Of a stretch of DNA of 64,000 nt, positions 17,508-24,482 are shown one piece after another. The notes below the pieces were generated by a model. The model saw nothing but the letters and a program-made list of their open reading frames with translations. It had not been told where the DNA came from and did no database searches. Position 1 is the first letter of the stretch. Each line of letters starts with the position of its first letter. Source of the DNA: an uncultured Acidobacteriota bacterium (GTDB taxonomy: Bacteria; Acidobacteriota; Thermoanaerobaculia; UBA5066); contig CAIMWE010000094.1 in NCBI GenBank assembly GCA_903845115.1, positions 1-64,000 on the forward strand, given 5' to 3'. Made by a program: the position numbers and the translations under genes.

Positions 17508-18665
17508 TTACCCTGCCGCGCCAAGGCCGGGACCGCCTTCGCCCGGGCGTCGCGGGCGCATGAGGAGCCCGTCCGCGCTCACGGTGAAGGTCCGCGCCTC
17601 CTCCTCGGTCGCTGCCATGCCAGCGGCCACGGCCGCGGAAGGGCCGCTGCCGAGCCGGGCGCACAGCGAGACCAGGGCGGCGTTCCTCATCGTGACGGCC
17701 CAGGTCTCGACGGCGTCCAGCCCGAAGAGGCCCAGGTAGATCCCGGGATCGCGCCGGAAGGCATCCAGCAGCGACGGGTCGAGGCTGAGCGCGGCCACGA
17801 GGTTGTGGATGCGGCTCGAACCCCCGGCGAGAGGGACGTACCAGCCTGGTGTCGGCGGAACCGGCCCGCCCGTCGCGTCGCCGTCCGGAGGCGTCGGCTC
17901 GTTCAGCCCCAGCAGGGTGGCCATCTCGACGTCGTAGTCGCGCTCCCGCAGCGGAGGAACGTAGAGCGTGGACGTCAGGGCGGTCTGCACGCCCGGCAGG
18001 TCGCCGAGCCGCACCTTCTGGATGAGAGGATCGCAGAGCACGTACTGGGAGCCCTGGTAGTGCGTGACCACGTGGTCCGCCGGGTAGAAGCGGACCAGGT
18101 AGTCGACCAGCGGGCCCAGGTTCGACGTGGAGTAGGCGCGGTCGAACCGGCGCTGCGCCAGGACGGCGATCTGCCAGAGGATCACGTTGGCGCTCGTGTC
18201 GGGGACGCGCCCGCGGATCATCAGCTCCGTGGCCTCGAAGGACTGGGTGGCGCTGTCGCCCGGGTCGAGGCCGAGGTCGGCGAAGAGGCAGTCCTCGGCC
18301 GACACACCCGGGAGCATCTGCGCGGGAATGCCCTCGGCCCTCGCCATCGCGATGGCCCGGTGCGACGGGTGAGTGAACACCCCCGGATGGCCGTAGAAGG
18401 CGCCGACGACGGTTCGGCCCTCCCGCGCGTGGCCGACCATGCGTTCGGCCATGCGAGCGTAGGTGGTGAGCCGCGTGGCCGCCTCGTCGTAGTAGACCGC
18501 GAGGTCCTCGCTGGCCCTCGCGTTGTCGACGACCCATCGCTGCGTCACCGGATCGGCCAGCGCGAAGCAGACGACGTCGGCGGCGCGGATCCACGCCGCC
18601 GCCTCCATCGTCAGCTGGGCGATGCTGCGGATGCCCGTCCCGACGACGACGAGCCTTCCGCTCAT
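17508..18665 (-). CDS. Borosin-type peptide alpha-N-methyltransferase (tetrapyrrole-methylase fold)
   Basis: A 385-residue protein. Residues 1-252 closely follow fungal OphMA and bacterial split-borosin methyltransferases: VVVGTGIRSIAQLTM, RLTTYARM, VGAFYGHPGVF (88-97), LPGVSAEDCLFADL (118-131). The Tyr/Arg residues I recall as catalytic in OphMA (Tyr66, Arg72, Tyr76, Tyr98) match Tyr59, Arg65, Tyr69 and Tyr91 at a constant offset of 7. A Pro/Gly linker (255-282) leads to a small helical domain (285-338, LSLDPSLLDAFRRDPGIY...) like borosin-binding domains, then a 45-residue Arg/Gly/Pro tail. The tail is not a typical hydrophobic borosin core, so the Nif11 precursors may be its substrates in trans. 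ATGA overlap with tfuA. Confidence 0.9.
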   Translation of the reverse strand: MSGRLVVVGTGIRSIAQLTMEAAAWIRAADVVCFALADPVTQRWVVDNARASEDLAVYYDEAATRLTTYARMAERMVGHAREGRTVVGAFYGHPGVFTHPSHRAIAMARAEGIPAQMLPGVSAEDCLFADLGLDPGDSATQSFEATELMIRGRVPDTSANVILWQIAVLAQRRFDRAYSTSNLGPLVDYLVRFYPADHVVTHYQGSQYVLCDPLIQKVRLGDLPGVQTALTSTLYVPPLRERDYDVEMATLLGLNEPTPPDGDATGGPVPPTPGWYVPLAGGSSRIHNLVAALSLDPSLLDAFRRDPGIYLGLFGLDAVETWAVTMRNAALVSLCARLGSGPSAAVAAGMAATEEEARTFTVSADGLLMRPRRPGEGGPGLGAAG

Positions 18666-20137
18666 CCCCGCGGCTCTTCCGGCCGGCTCCGCGGAGGGGA
18701 GACGGAGACCGGGCCAGCCGCCGGGGGCGAGCCCGGATCGCCGGAGGCCTTCGCGGCCGGGCCGCCGCGAAGCGCCCCGGTGAGGCTCTCCATCGCGGCG
18801 ACCATCGCGCGGCGGGCCAGCCTGGCCCGGACGAGCTCGTAGCGGACGTCGGAGACGTCCTTGAACCCGCTCTCGAAAGCCCAGGTGTCGAGGGCAACGG
18901 TCGGACGCCAACGCGTCTCGTGAGCGTGGTCGCGGATGAGCTCGACGAGATCGGTGTCGTCGCCGCGGCTCTCGAAATCCGGGTAGGCCCCCTCCAGCAC
19001 CTTCTGCTGGGCCGCGGCGGCGTCGGCGGTCTCCGGGTAACGCCTTCGCAGGCGGAGCTCGTCGAGAACGTCCTGCGTGGTGCGCTCGAGGTACTTGCGG
19101 CTGACGAGCCAGTCTCTCAGCCGGCGGCGCACCGCCTGCCGGCGGAGGAAGTTCTCGAGTTCGCTCTCCGTCAGATCGTTGGCGAGCCTCCATCGCGCCA
19201 GCTCGTCCTCGGAGCCCAGCCGCTGGTCCTGGACGAAACGCTTGCGCTCGGCGGCGACGGCCTCGTCGTCGGCCTCCACTCCGAGCAGCTCGCCGAGGAC
19301 GTTGACGAGCGAAGCGTGGAGCGCGTGCTCGTTGAACTCCCGGAAGTCCTCCAGGTGCAGCGCCGCCCAGGAGCTGATGTCCGACAACGGGACCTGCACC
19401 CCCTTGCGCTGCACCCGGCGGTCGCGGTGGTAGAGCGCCTGGAACGGGTGGGACCTCGTGACCGTCACGGGGGCGGGCGGGACGACCCCGTGGTCGCGGA
19501 CATGGGTCAAGAGCGCGATGGCGTCTTCGCGCTTCTGGTCGACCGCGCCGGTCTTCAGGAAGGCCCGCAGGGCGGCGACGACCGACTCGTCGAAGCCGGC
19601 GGCCGCAGCGTCCTCGAGCAGCCGGTGGAACGAGCGGTCCGGGAAGAACCGCGCCTTGGCGAGACCGACGAGCTTGTCGTGAGCGGCGGCGTCGAGCACT
19701 CCCGCCTCACGGGCGGCGGCCAAGGTCGCGCGGATGTTCACCATCGCTTCGCTCAGCGCCCGGAACCCCCACTCCGCGGTGGCGCAGGTGACGGCCACCT
19801 CGTCGTCGTCGGTCAGCTCGCCCGAAGCGAAGCCCTCGTAGATCCGGCCCATCCCCACGGCGCCGAACGCGGCGGTCTCGGCGACCCGGAGGGCGCCCAT
19901 GCTGCTCGCTCCGTAGACGGCGACGCCGCGCTCCAGGGCGTAGAGGATCTCCTTGTGCCAGACCGACAACGCCTGGGTGAAGACGCCGTCGACGAGGAGG
20001 ATCGCGTCGGGATGCGACTGGTCCACGGCGCTGAGGATGTCCGCCTGCGCGGCTGGCGGCAGGAACGTGGCATCGGGCAGGATCGCCTGCGCCTCCGCCA
20101 CCGTCAGGGTCGGTCCGAGGTATACGAAGACGGTCAT
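18662..20137 (-). CDS. TfuA-family protein with long C-terminal extension
   Basis: A 491-residue protein. The first ~240 residues are the TfuA core: MTVFVYLGPTL, AILLVDGVF, VYGASSMGALRAAE-like (VAVYGASSMGALRVAETA) and GMGRIYEGF. TfuA partners YcaO in backbone thioamidation, for example of methyl-CoM reductase and thioviridamide-like peptides. The remaining ~250 residues are helical and charged (ELENFLRRQAVRRRLRDWL, then LRLRRRYPETADAAAAQQ) and have no name I know. The gene overlaps both neighbours by 4 nt. Confidence 0.92.
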   Translation of the reverse strand: MTVFVYLGPTLTVAEAQAILPDATFLPPAAQADILSAVDQSHPDAILLVDGVFTQALSVWHKEILYALERGVAVYGASSMGALRVAETAAFGAVGMGRIYEGFASGELTDDDEVAVTCATAEWGFRALSEAMVNIRATLAAAREAGVLDAAAHDKLVGLAKARFFPDRSFHRLLEDAAAAGFDESVVAALRAFLKTGAVDQKREDAIALLTHVRDHGVVPPAPVTVTRSHPFQALYHRDRRVQRKGVQVPLSDISSWAALHLEDFREFNEHALHASLVNVLGELLGVEADDEAVAAERKRFVQDQRLGSEDELARWRLANDLTESELENFLRRQAVRRRLRDWLVSRKYLERTTQDVLDELRLRRRYPETADAAAAQQKVLEGAYPDFESRGDDTDLVELIRDHAHETRWRPTVALDTWAFESGFKDVSDVRYELVRARLARRAMVAAMESLTGALRGGPAAKASGDPGSPPAAGPVSVSPPRSRPEEPRG

Positions 20138-21420
20138 GAAGCTCCTGACTGGGCCGCCGGTTTCCGCGGAAGGTTCGGGAGGGGGCGGGGCGGGCGCCCG
20201 GGTGGATCGTCGCGCCAGAGCCGGGAGCGCCGGCCGGGCGCGTAGTCCTCCAGCATGTATCCCTCGAGGCCCGGGACGATCACCCGAAACACGTCCACGC
20301 CCACGTCGGGGTGGGTGAGGTCCACGGCCAGCACCTGCCTGGCCCCGATCGCTTCCAGCCTGGCCAGCAGGGTGCGGCCGTCGGCCTCGAAGGTGGGGCC
20401 GGAGTCGTCCGGGTAGTCGCGCAGGTCGACGACCGCGGGCAGCCCGAGGAGCAGCCGGTGGGCCTCGGCGTAGGTCCGGTGCAGCCGCCGGTGGTGGCGG
20501 AACGAGTCGTCGCGGGAGCCGGCGATGAACACCAACCGGCCTTGCGCGGCCTCGCAGATCGCCCGTATCACCGCCACCTCCGGGTCGAGGTGAGTGCCAT
20601 AGCCGTGGTAGACGCCCATGGCCGGGTTCCCGAGGTCGCACAGGTACGCGCAGAACGTCGGCACGTCCGTGTCCACCGTGCAATCGACGACCACGACCTC
20701 CAGGCCCGCCGCGTGGACCCGCCTCACGAGCTCCGCGACGTCCTCGCTCGCGGCGGTCGCCAGATCCACGCGCCGCATCCGGCCGGGGATGGTCCACGAC
20801 GACTTGGTGCACGTCGTGGCGTCGCGCTCGATGACCTCGTACAGGGCGCCGACCACCGCCTCGGACTTCGTATTGCCGGAGTTGAGGCCGTTCGAGCTGA
20901 AGTGGAAGGGCAGCACCGACGAGCGGCGGTGCCGGTGCCGCTCCAGGGCGACCATGACGCTCGGCACGGCGACCCGCCCGGAGCCGGCCAGCGGCTCGGC
21001 CCACACCCACGACTCGGGCAGGCGCGGGGAGAACAGCGAGTTCCGCGACAGCGGCAGGTCCTCCGCGGCAATGCGCGCACCGGCGGGCAGCTCGCTCCAC
21101 GTGGCGGTGAACCGCTCCAGCGGGGTCTGCTCGCCCGCGTGCCGTTCGAAGCACTCCATCGCCGCCGAGGCCCTGGCCGCCGCGAGCGTGAACCCCTTGC
21201 CGCCGTCCACGGAGAGGTAGCCGCTCTGCGGGCGGACCGACAGCACGACGGGAATGCCGACGGCGTCCAGCCCCGTGACATCGGCCAGCCGGGTGAGGCC
21301 GACGTGCCCGAACAGGCCCTGGACGCGCTCGAGGGTGGCCTCCGGGGAGACCGCCCTCTGCGCGTCGGCGCGGAGCCCCTTCGGGGTCCCGTCGCCGGCC
21401 AGGAGCCCGACGATGCTCAA
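20134..21420 (-). CDS. YcaO-domain protein 1 (TfuA-associated type)
   Basis: A 428-residue ATP-dependent peptide-backbone-activating enzyme. Canonical YcaO motifs are present: GGKGFTLAAARASAAMECFE, SSNGLNSGNTKSEA and LYEVIERDA. VIVPGLEGY near the C-terminus is typical of TfuA-linked YcaOs. The tail is Pro-rich (RPPRPLPNLP), like the PxPxP end seen in azoline-forming members. The start is a TTG at 21420 overlapping the upstream stop (TTGA), so expression probably depends on coupling to the first ycaO. It lies directly before tfuA. Confidence 0.92.
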   Translation of the reverse strand: MSIVGLLAGDGTPKGLRADAQRAVSPEATLERVQGLFGHVGLTRLADVTGLDAVGIPVVLSVRPQSGYLSVDGGKGFTLAAARASAAMECFERHAGEQTPLERFTATWSELPAGARIAAEDLPLSRNSLFSPRLPESWVWAEPLAGSGRVAVPSVMVALERHRHRRSSVLPFHFSSNGLNSGNTKSEAVVGALYEVIERDATTCTKSSWTIPGRMRRVDLATAASEDVAELVRRVHAAGLEVVVVDCTVDTDVPTFCAYLCDLGNPAMGVYHGYGTHLDPEVAVIRAICEAAQGRLVFIAGSRDDSFRHHRRLHRTYAEAHRLLLGLPAVVDLRDYPDDSGPTFEADGRTLLARLEAIGARQVLAVDLTHPDVGVDVFRVIVPGLEGYMLEDYAPGRRSRLWRDDPPGRPPRPLPNLPRKPAAQSGAS

Positions 21421-22658
21421 CGGAGAACCGCCCCCTTCGCCTGGCAGGAGAGGGCGCGCGGTCCGGGACGGTAGAAGTCGAAGGCGTACCCCTCGAGTCC
21501 CGGCACCACCACCCGCACCACCGGAATGCCGAGATCGGGGTGGGTGAGGTCCACGACGACGACCGACTCGAGTCCGGCGGCGCGAAGTCGGTCGAGCACG
21601 ACCCCGATGTCGCCGTGGAAGGAGTCCGTGGAGCCCGACGAGTGCCGGTTTGCGTCGGTGGTGACGGCAATGGCTTCGAAATCGCCCTTCCGGCCGTCGC
21701 TGAAGAAGCGGTTGATCCGTTGCTCGCGGCCGAAGTAGTCGTCCCTGGACCCCGCGAGGAGCAGCAGCCGACCCTGGGCGGCCTCGGTGAGCGCGCGGAT
21801 CATCGCGATCGCCGGGTCGAGGTGGGCGCCGTAGCCGCGGTAGAGGCCCATGGAGGCGTCGACGCGGTCGGCCACGACCGCCATGTAGGTCGGAACGCAC
21901 GTGTCGACGGTGCAGTCGAAAAGGTAAGGCGAGACCCCGGCGGCGTCGAACTGGTCGATCAGCGAGCGCACGAGGGGGTCGGTCACGGAATCGAGGGCGA
22001 CCCGGGCGGTCATGCCGCCGTCGGCGGCGCGGCTGCACGCGAGGGCGTCCCGCTCCACGGCCTCGTAGAGCGCCGCGGAGACCGCCTCGAGGATGTGGTT
22101 GCCGCCGGCGAGGCCGTTGGACCCGGCGGCGAAGGGCATCCAGCGCGCGACGGGGCGGTGGTCGGTGTTGCCCATGCTCACGCAGGCGTAGGGAACGGCA
22201 ACGCGGCGGCCGGACATGACGTCACACCCCCAGACCCACGGCTCTGCGCGATCGCGGCTGAACAGCGAGTGACGGGTCAGGGGAAGGTACTTGCCGGCGA
22301 TGGTGTGACCTTCGCGTTCGAGGTTGGCGTGGGTCTCGAAGACGACCTCGACGAGGAGGTTCTCGGCGTGCCAGATCTCCACCGCTTCCATTCCGGCCGA
22401 CGCCATGGCGGCCTGGAGCGTGAAGCCCTTGCCCCCCGAGACCGCGAGCGTGGGAGCGTTCGGCCGGTGCCCGACGACGGTGGGAATGCCGATCCTGTCG
22501 AGCCCGGTGATGTCCGCCAGGCGGGTCAACCCGACGACCGGTGCGGCTTCACGTATCCGCGCGAGCGTCACCTCCGGCGGAACCGTGCGCTGGGTCCCGT
22601 GGTAGAAGCCCTTGCGCGCCGAGTACTCGACGCCGTCGATCACGATGGGGGAGGTCAT
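21417..22658 (-). CDS. YcaO-domain protein 2 (first biosynthetic gene after the precursors)
   Basis: A 413-residue YcaO protein, clearly paralogous to its downstream neighbour: LADITGLDRIGIPTV, GGKGFTLQAAMASAGMEA, GSNGLAGGNHILEA, ALYEAVERDA and VVVPGLEGYAF. It lacks the Pro-rich tail, ending CQAKGAVLR. I chose the ATG at 22658 (MTSPIVIDGVEYS) because the homologous stubs behind precursors 2 and 3 begin at the same point. An in-frame ATG at 22721 would add 21 poorly structured residues. It lies 81 nt after precursor 1. Likely role: thioamide or azoline chemistry on the Thr-rich cores. Confidence 0.92.
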   Translation of the reverse strand: MTSPIVIDGVEYSARKGFYHGTQRTVPPEVTLARIREAAPVVGLTRLADITGLDRIGIPTVVGHRPNAPTLAVSGGKGFTLQAAMASAGMEAVEIWHAENLLVEVVFETHANLEREGHTIAGKYLPLTRHSLFSRDRAEPWVWGCDVMSGRRVAVPYACVSMGNTDHRPVARWMPFAAGSNGLAGGNHILEAVSAALYEAVERDALACSRAADGGMTARVALDSVTDPLVRSLIDQFDAAGVSPYLFDCTVDTCVPTYMAVVADRVDASMGLYRGYGAHLDPAIAMIRALTEAAQGRLLLLAGSRDDYFGREQRINRFFSDGRKGDFEAIAVTTDANRHSSGSTDSFHGDIGVVLDRLRAAGLESVVVVDLTHPDLGIPVVRVVVPGLEGYAFDFYRPGPRALSCQAKGAVLR

Positions 22659-22739
22659 ACGGGGCGAATCCGTGGACGGAAACGAGACCGGGCGCGCCCC
22701 CGGGCGCGCCCGGCTCTCCATCTGGTCTGGATCGGGGCT

Positions 22740-23039
22740 CTAGGTGGCGGCGGCTGCGGAGGCGGACGCAGTCACCGTGGTCGTGGTCGTGGTCGTGGTG
22801 ATCGTGTTGCCCGCGCCGCCGGCCACGGTCGCCAGCTCGGCCGCGTTCAGCTCACCGGCCTTCCGGGGCTGGAAGTGGACCGAATACTTCGAGGCGTCCC
22901 CGTCGGTGATGTCGGTGAAGCCGATAGACGCGAGGACCCCAGCCCGCCCGGCATCCCCCGCCTTCTCGAGACGCGCGCGCAATGCGTCGTCAGCCGCGAC
23001 GACCCTCATGAGCTCGGTGAAACGTTCCAGACTTGCCAT
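22740..23039 (-). CDS. Nif11-type RiPP precursor 1, poly-Thr core
   Basis: A 99-residue precursor. Residues 1-75 form a Nif11-like leader (MASLERFTELMRVVAADDAL...) ending AELATVAGG, the double-Gly site for the C39 transporter. The 24-residue core (76-99) is AGNTI, eight Thr in a row, then VTASASAAAAT: 11 Thr, 2 Ser, no Cys and a C-terminal Thr. GGAGG lies 9 nt before the ATG. The leader is almost identical to those of precursors 2 and 3, while the core differs. The Thr run is encoded by a hexanucleotide repeat (22777-22800). Confidence 0.93.
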   Translation of the reverse strand: MASLERFTELMRVVAADDALRARLEKAGDAGRAGVLASIGFTDITDGDASKYSVHFQPRKAGELNAAELATVAGGAGNTITTTTTTTTVTASASAAAAT

Positions 23040-23123
23040 GGATTGTGTCCTCCTCTTTTCTTCGGACGAAAGTCCGGGTCGGGCCGGAGCGCCGCGCGCC
23101 CCGACGCGATCGGACCGCCCGGT

Positions 23124-23139
23124 ATCGTAGCACTTCCAC
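23124..23139 (-). promoter_or_regulatory. Candidate promoter element, precursor 1
   Basis: The minus strand reads GTGGAAGTGCTACGAT, with a -10-like TACGAT about 85 nt before the start codon of precursor 1. If active, each precursor could be transcribed on its own as well as by read-through. Confidence 0.38.
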
Positions 23140-23247
23140 CGATCGATCGACCGCTTCTCCGGCTCCTCCCGGAGGCGCTCGAATGGAAGAGCCTCCCGGA
23201 CTCCTCCTTCGCCGGCCTTCTACCGGCTCTCGCTCTCCAGGGGGGAG

Positions 23248-23300
23248 AAGCCCTTGCGCGCCGAGGTCCCGACGCCGTCGATCACGATGGGGGAAGTCGT
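23248..23300 (-). pseudogene. ycaO 5'-end stub behind precursor 2
   Basis: These ~53 bases match the first ~17 codons of the ycaO gene at 22658 (TSP-VIDGV-SARKG). The start codon has changed from ATG to ACG and no YcaO body follows. The stub is a by-product of tandem duplication of the precursor unit. Confidence 0.75.
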
Positions 23301-23381
23301 GCGGGGTGAATCCGGCGACGACAACGAAACCGGGCGCGACGGAGGGCGCGCCTGGCTCTCCATCTGGTCGGGATCGGGGCT

Positions 23382-23678
23382 CTAGGTGGCGGCGGCTGCG
23401 GAGGTGGCCGCAGGCACGATGGTCGTGGTCGTGACCGTCATCGTCGTGTCGACGCCGCCGGCCACGGTCGCCAGCTCGGCCGCGTTCAGCTCACCGGCCT
23501 TCCGGGGCTGGAAATGGATCCAGTGCTTCGCGGCATCCTCGTCGGTGATGTCGGGGAAGCCGATGGACGCGAGGACCTCGGCTCTCCCGGCATCCCCCGC
23601 CTTCTCCAGACGCGCGCGCAACGCGTCGTCAGCCGCGACGACCCTCATGAGCTCGGTGAAGCGTTCCAGACTTGCCAT
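23382..23678 (-). CDS. Nif11-type RiPP precursor 2
   Basis: A 98-residue precursor with the same leader as precursor 1, apart from changes such as KHWIHF for KYSVHF. The core after AELATVAGG is 23 residues, VDTTMTVTTTTIVPAATSAAAAT: 9 Thr, 1 Ser, one Pro and no Cys, ending in the same Ala4-Thr. The ribosome site GGAGG is 8 nt upstream. Downstream lies a stub of the ycaO 5' end instead of a full gene. Confidence 0.93.
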   Translation of the reverse strand: MASLERFTELMRVVAADDALRARLEKAGDAGRAEVLASIGFPDITDEDAAKHWIHFQPRKAGELNAAELATVAGGVDTTMTVTTTTIVPAATSAAAAT

Positions 23679-23760
23679 GAATCTGTCCTCCTCTCGTGCC
23701 CAAAGACCGTTCAGGTCAGACCGGCGCCCCGAGCGCCCCGACGCGATCGGACCGGCCGGG

Positions 23761-23776
23761 ATCGTAGCACTTCCAC
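23761..23776 (-). promoter_or_regulatory. Candidate promoter element, precursor 2
   Basis: The minus strand reads GTGGAAGTGCTACGAT, with a -10-like TACGAT 83 nt before the start codon of precursor 2. It is the same element as upstream of precursors 1 and 3. Confidence 0.38.
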
Positions 23777-23883
23777 GGATGGGTCGACCGCTTCTCCGGC
23801 TCCTTCCGGAGGCGCTCGAACGGAAGAGCCTCCTGGACTCCTCCTTCGCCGGCCTTCTGCCGGCTCTCGCTCTCCAGGGGGGA

Positions 23884-23937
23884 GAAGCCTTGGCGCGCCG
23901 AGGTCCCGACACCGTCGATCACGACGGGGGAAGTCAT
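23884..23937 (-). pseudogene. ycaO 5'-end stub behind precursor 3
   Basis: A second copy of the ycaO 5' end. It keeps the ATG (23935-23937) and reads MTSPVVIDGVGTSARQGF, then diverges from YcaO at the same point as the other stub. It is not expected to be functional. Confidence 0.75.
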
Positions 23938-24006
23938 ACGGGGTGAATCCGGGGACAACAACGGAACCGGGCGCGCCCGGCTCTCCTTCCGGTCGGGATC
24001 GGGGCT

Positions 24007-24309
24007 CTAGGTGGCGGCGGCTGAGGAGGCGGACGCAGTCACCATGCCAGTCGTGATCGTGACCTGGTTGATCGTCCCGCCCGCACCGCCGGCCACGGTC
24101 GCCAGCTCGGCCGCGTTCAGCTCACCGGCCTTCCGGGGCTGGAAGTGGATCGAGTAGTTCGCGGCATCCGCGTCGGTGATGTCGGAAAAGCCGATGGACG
24201 CGAGGACCCCGGGTCGCCCGGCATCCCCCGCATTCTTGAGACGCGCGCGCAATGCGTCGTCAGCCGCGACGACCCTCATGAGCTCGGTGAAACGTTCCAG
24301 ACTTGCCAT
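24007..24309 (-). CDS. Nif11-type RiPP precursor 3 (first in transcription order)
   Basis: A 100-residue precursor. The leader is again nearly identical (RARLKNAGDAGRPGV in place of RARLEKAGDAGRAGV). The core after AELATVAGG is 25 residues and the most varied: AGGTINQVTITTGMV, then TASASSAAAT, with 6 Thr, no Cys and a C-terminal Thr. The ribosome site GGGGG is slightly weaker than in copies 1 and 2. It is nearest the probable main promoter, so it may be transcribed most. Confidence 0.93.
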   Translation of the reverse strand: MASLERFTELMRVVAADDALRARLKNAGDAGRPGVLASIGFSDITDADAANYSIHFQPRKAGELNAAELATVAGGAGGTINQVTITTGMVTASASSAAAT

Positions 24310-24391
24310 GAATCTGTCCCCCTCACGTGTACAAAGACCGTTCGGGTCGGGCCGGAGCGCCGCGCACCCCGACGCGATCAGGCCGACCGCG

Positions 24392-24407
24392 AGCATAGCA
24401 CTTCCAC
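24392..24407 (-). promoter_or_regulatory. Candidate promoter element, precursor 3
   Basis: The minus strand reads GTGGAAGTGCTATGCT, with a -10-like TATGCT 83 nt before the start codon. The element recurs upstream of each precursor with nearly constant spacing. No clear -35 box is seen. Conservation may simply reflect the duplication. Confidence 0.4.
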
Positions 24408-24482
24408 GGATCGATCGACCGCTTCTCCGGCTCCTCCGGGAGGCGCTCGTCTACCCGGCGCGTCCGTCCCGGGGAACGTCGG

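Larger units (their letters stand above)
22604..24450. repeat. Three tandem ~0.64-kb repeats carrying the precursor genes
   Basis: Unit 1 (about 22604-23245), unit 2 (about 23246-23880) and unit 3 (about 23881-24450, shorter) share upstream region, leader gene and downstream sequence at high identity. Each starts within what is ycaO codons ~1-17 in unit 1 and runs upstream to a GAGGCGCTCG block. In units 1 and 2 this continues into a GCCGG...CCGGC hairpin region, but unit 3 diverges there. Direct comparison of the three segments shows the repeat. The boundaries are my estimates to within ~10 bases. Confidence 0.88.

Noticed and set aside
14490-18842. A 1450-residue plus-strand open frame across the RiPP enzymes
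   Set aside because: It is the antisense shadow of the LanM and methyltransferase genes; its composition is Arg/Gly/Pro/Ala without any motif, typical of GC-rich DNA.
23246-23302. Treating the ycaO-like stubs behind precursors 2 and 3 as small genes
   Set aside because: They match ycaO only over ~17 codons, break at the same point, and one lost its start codon; duplication debris explains them fully.
22604-24450. Tandem repeats considered as a CRISPR array
   Set aside because: Units are ~640 bases, carry coding sequence with differing cores, and lack short repeats with spacers; no cas genes are present.
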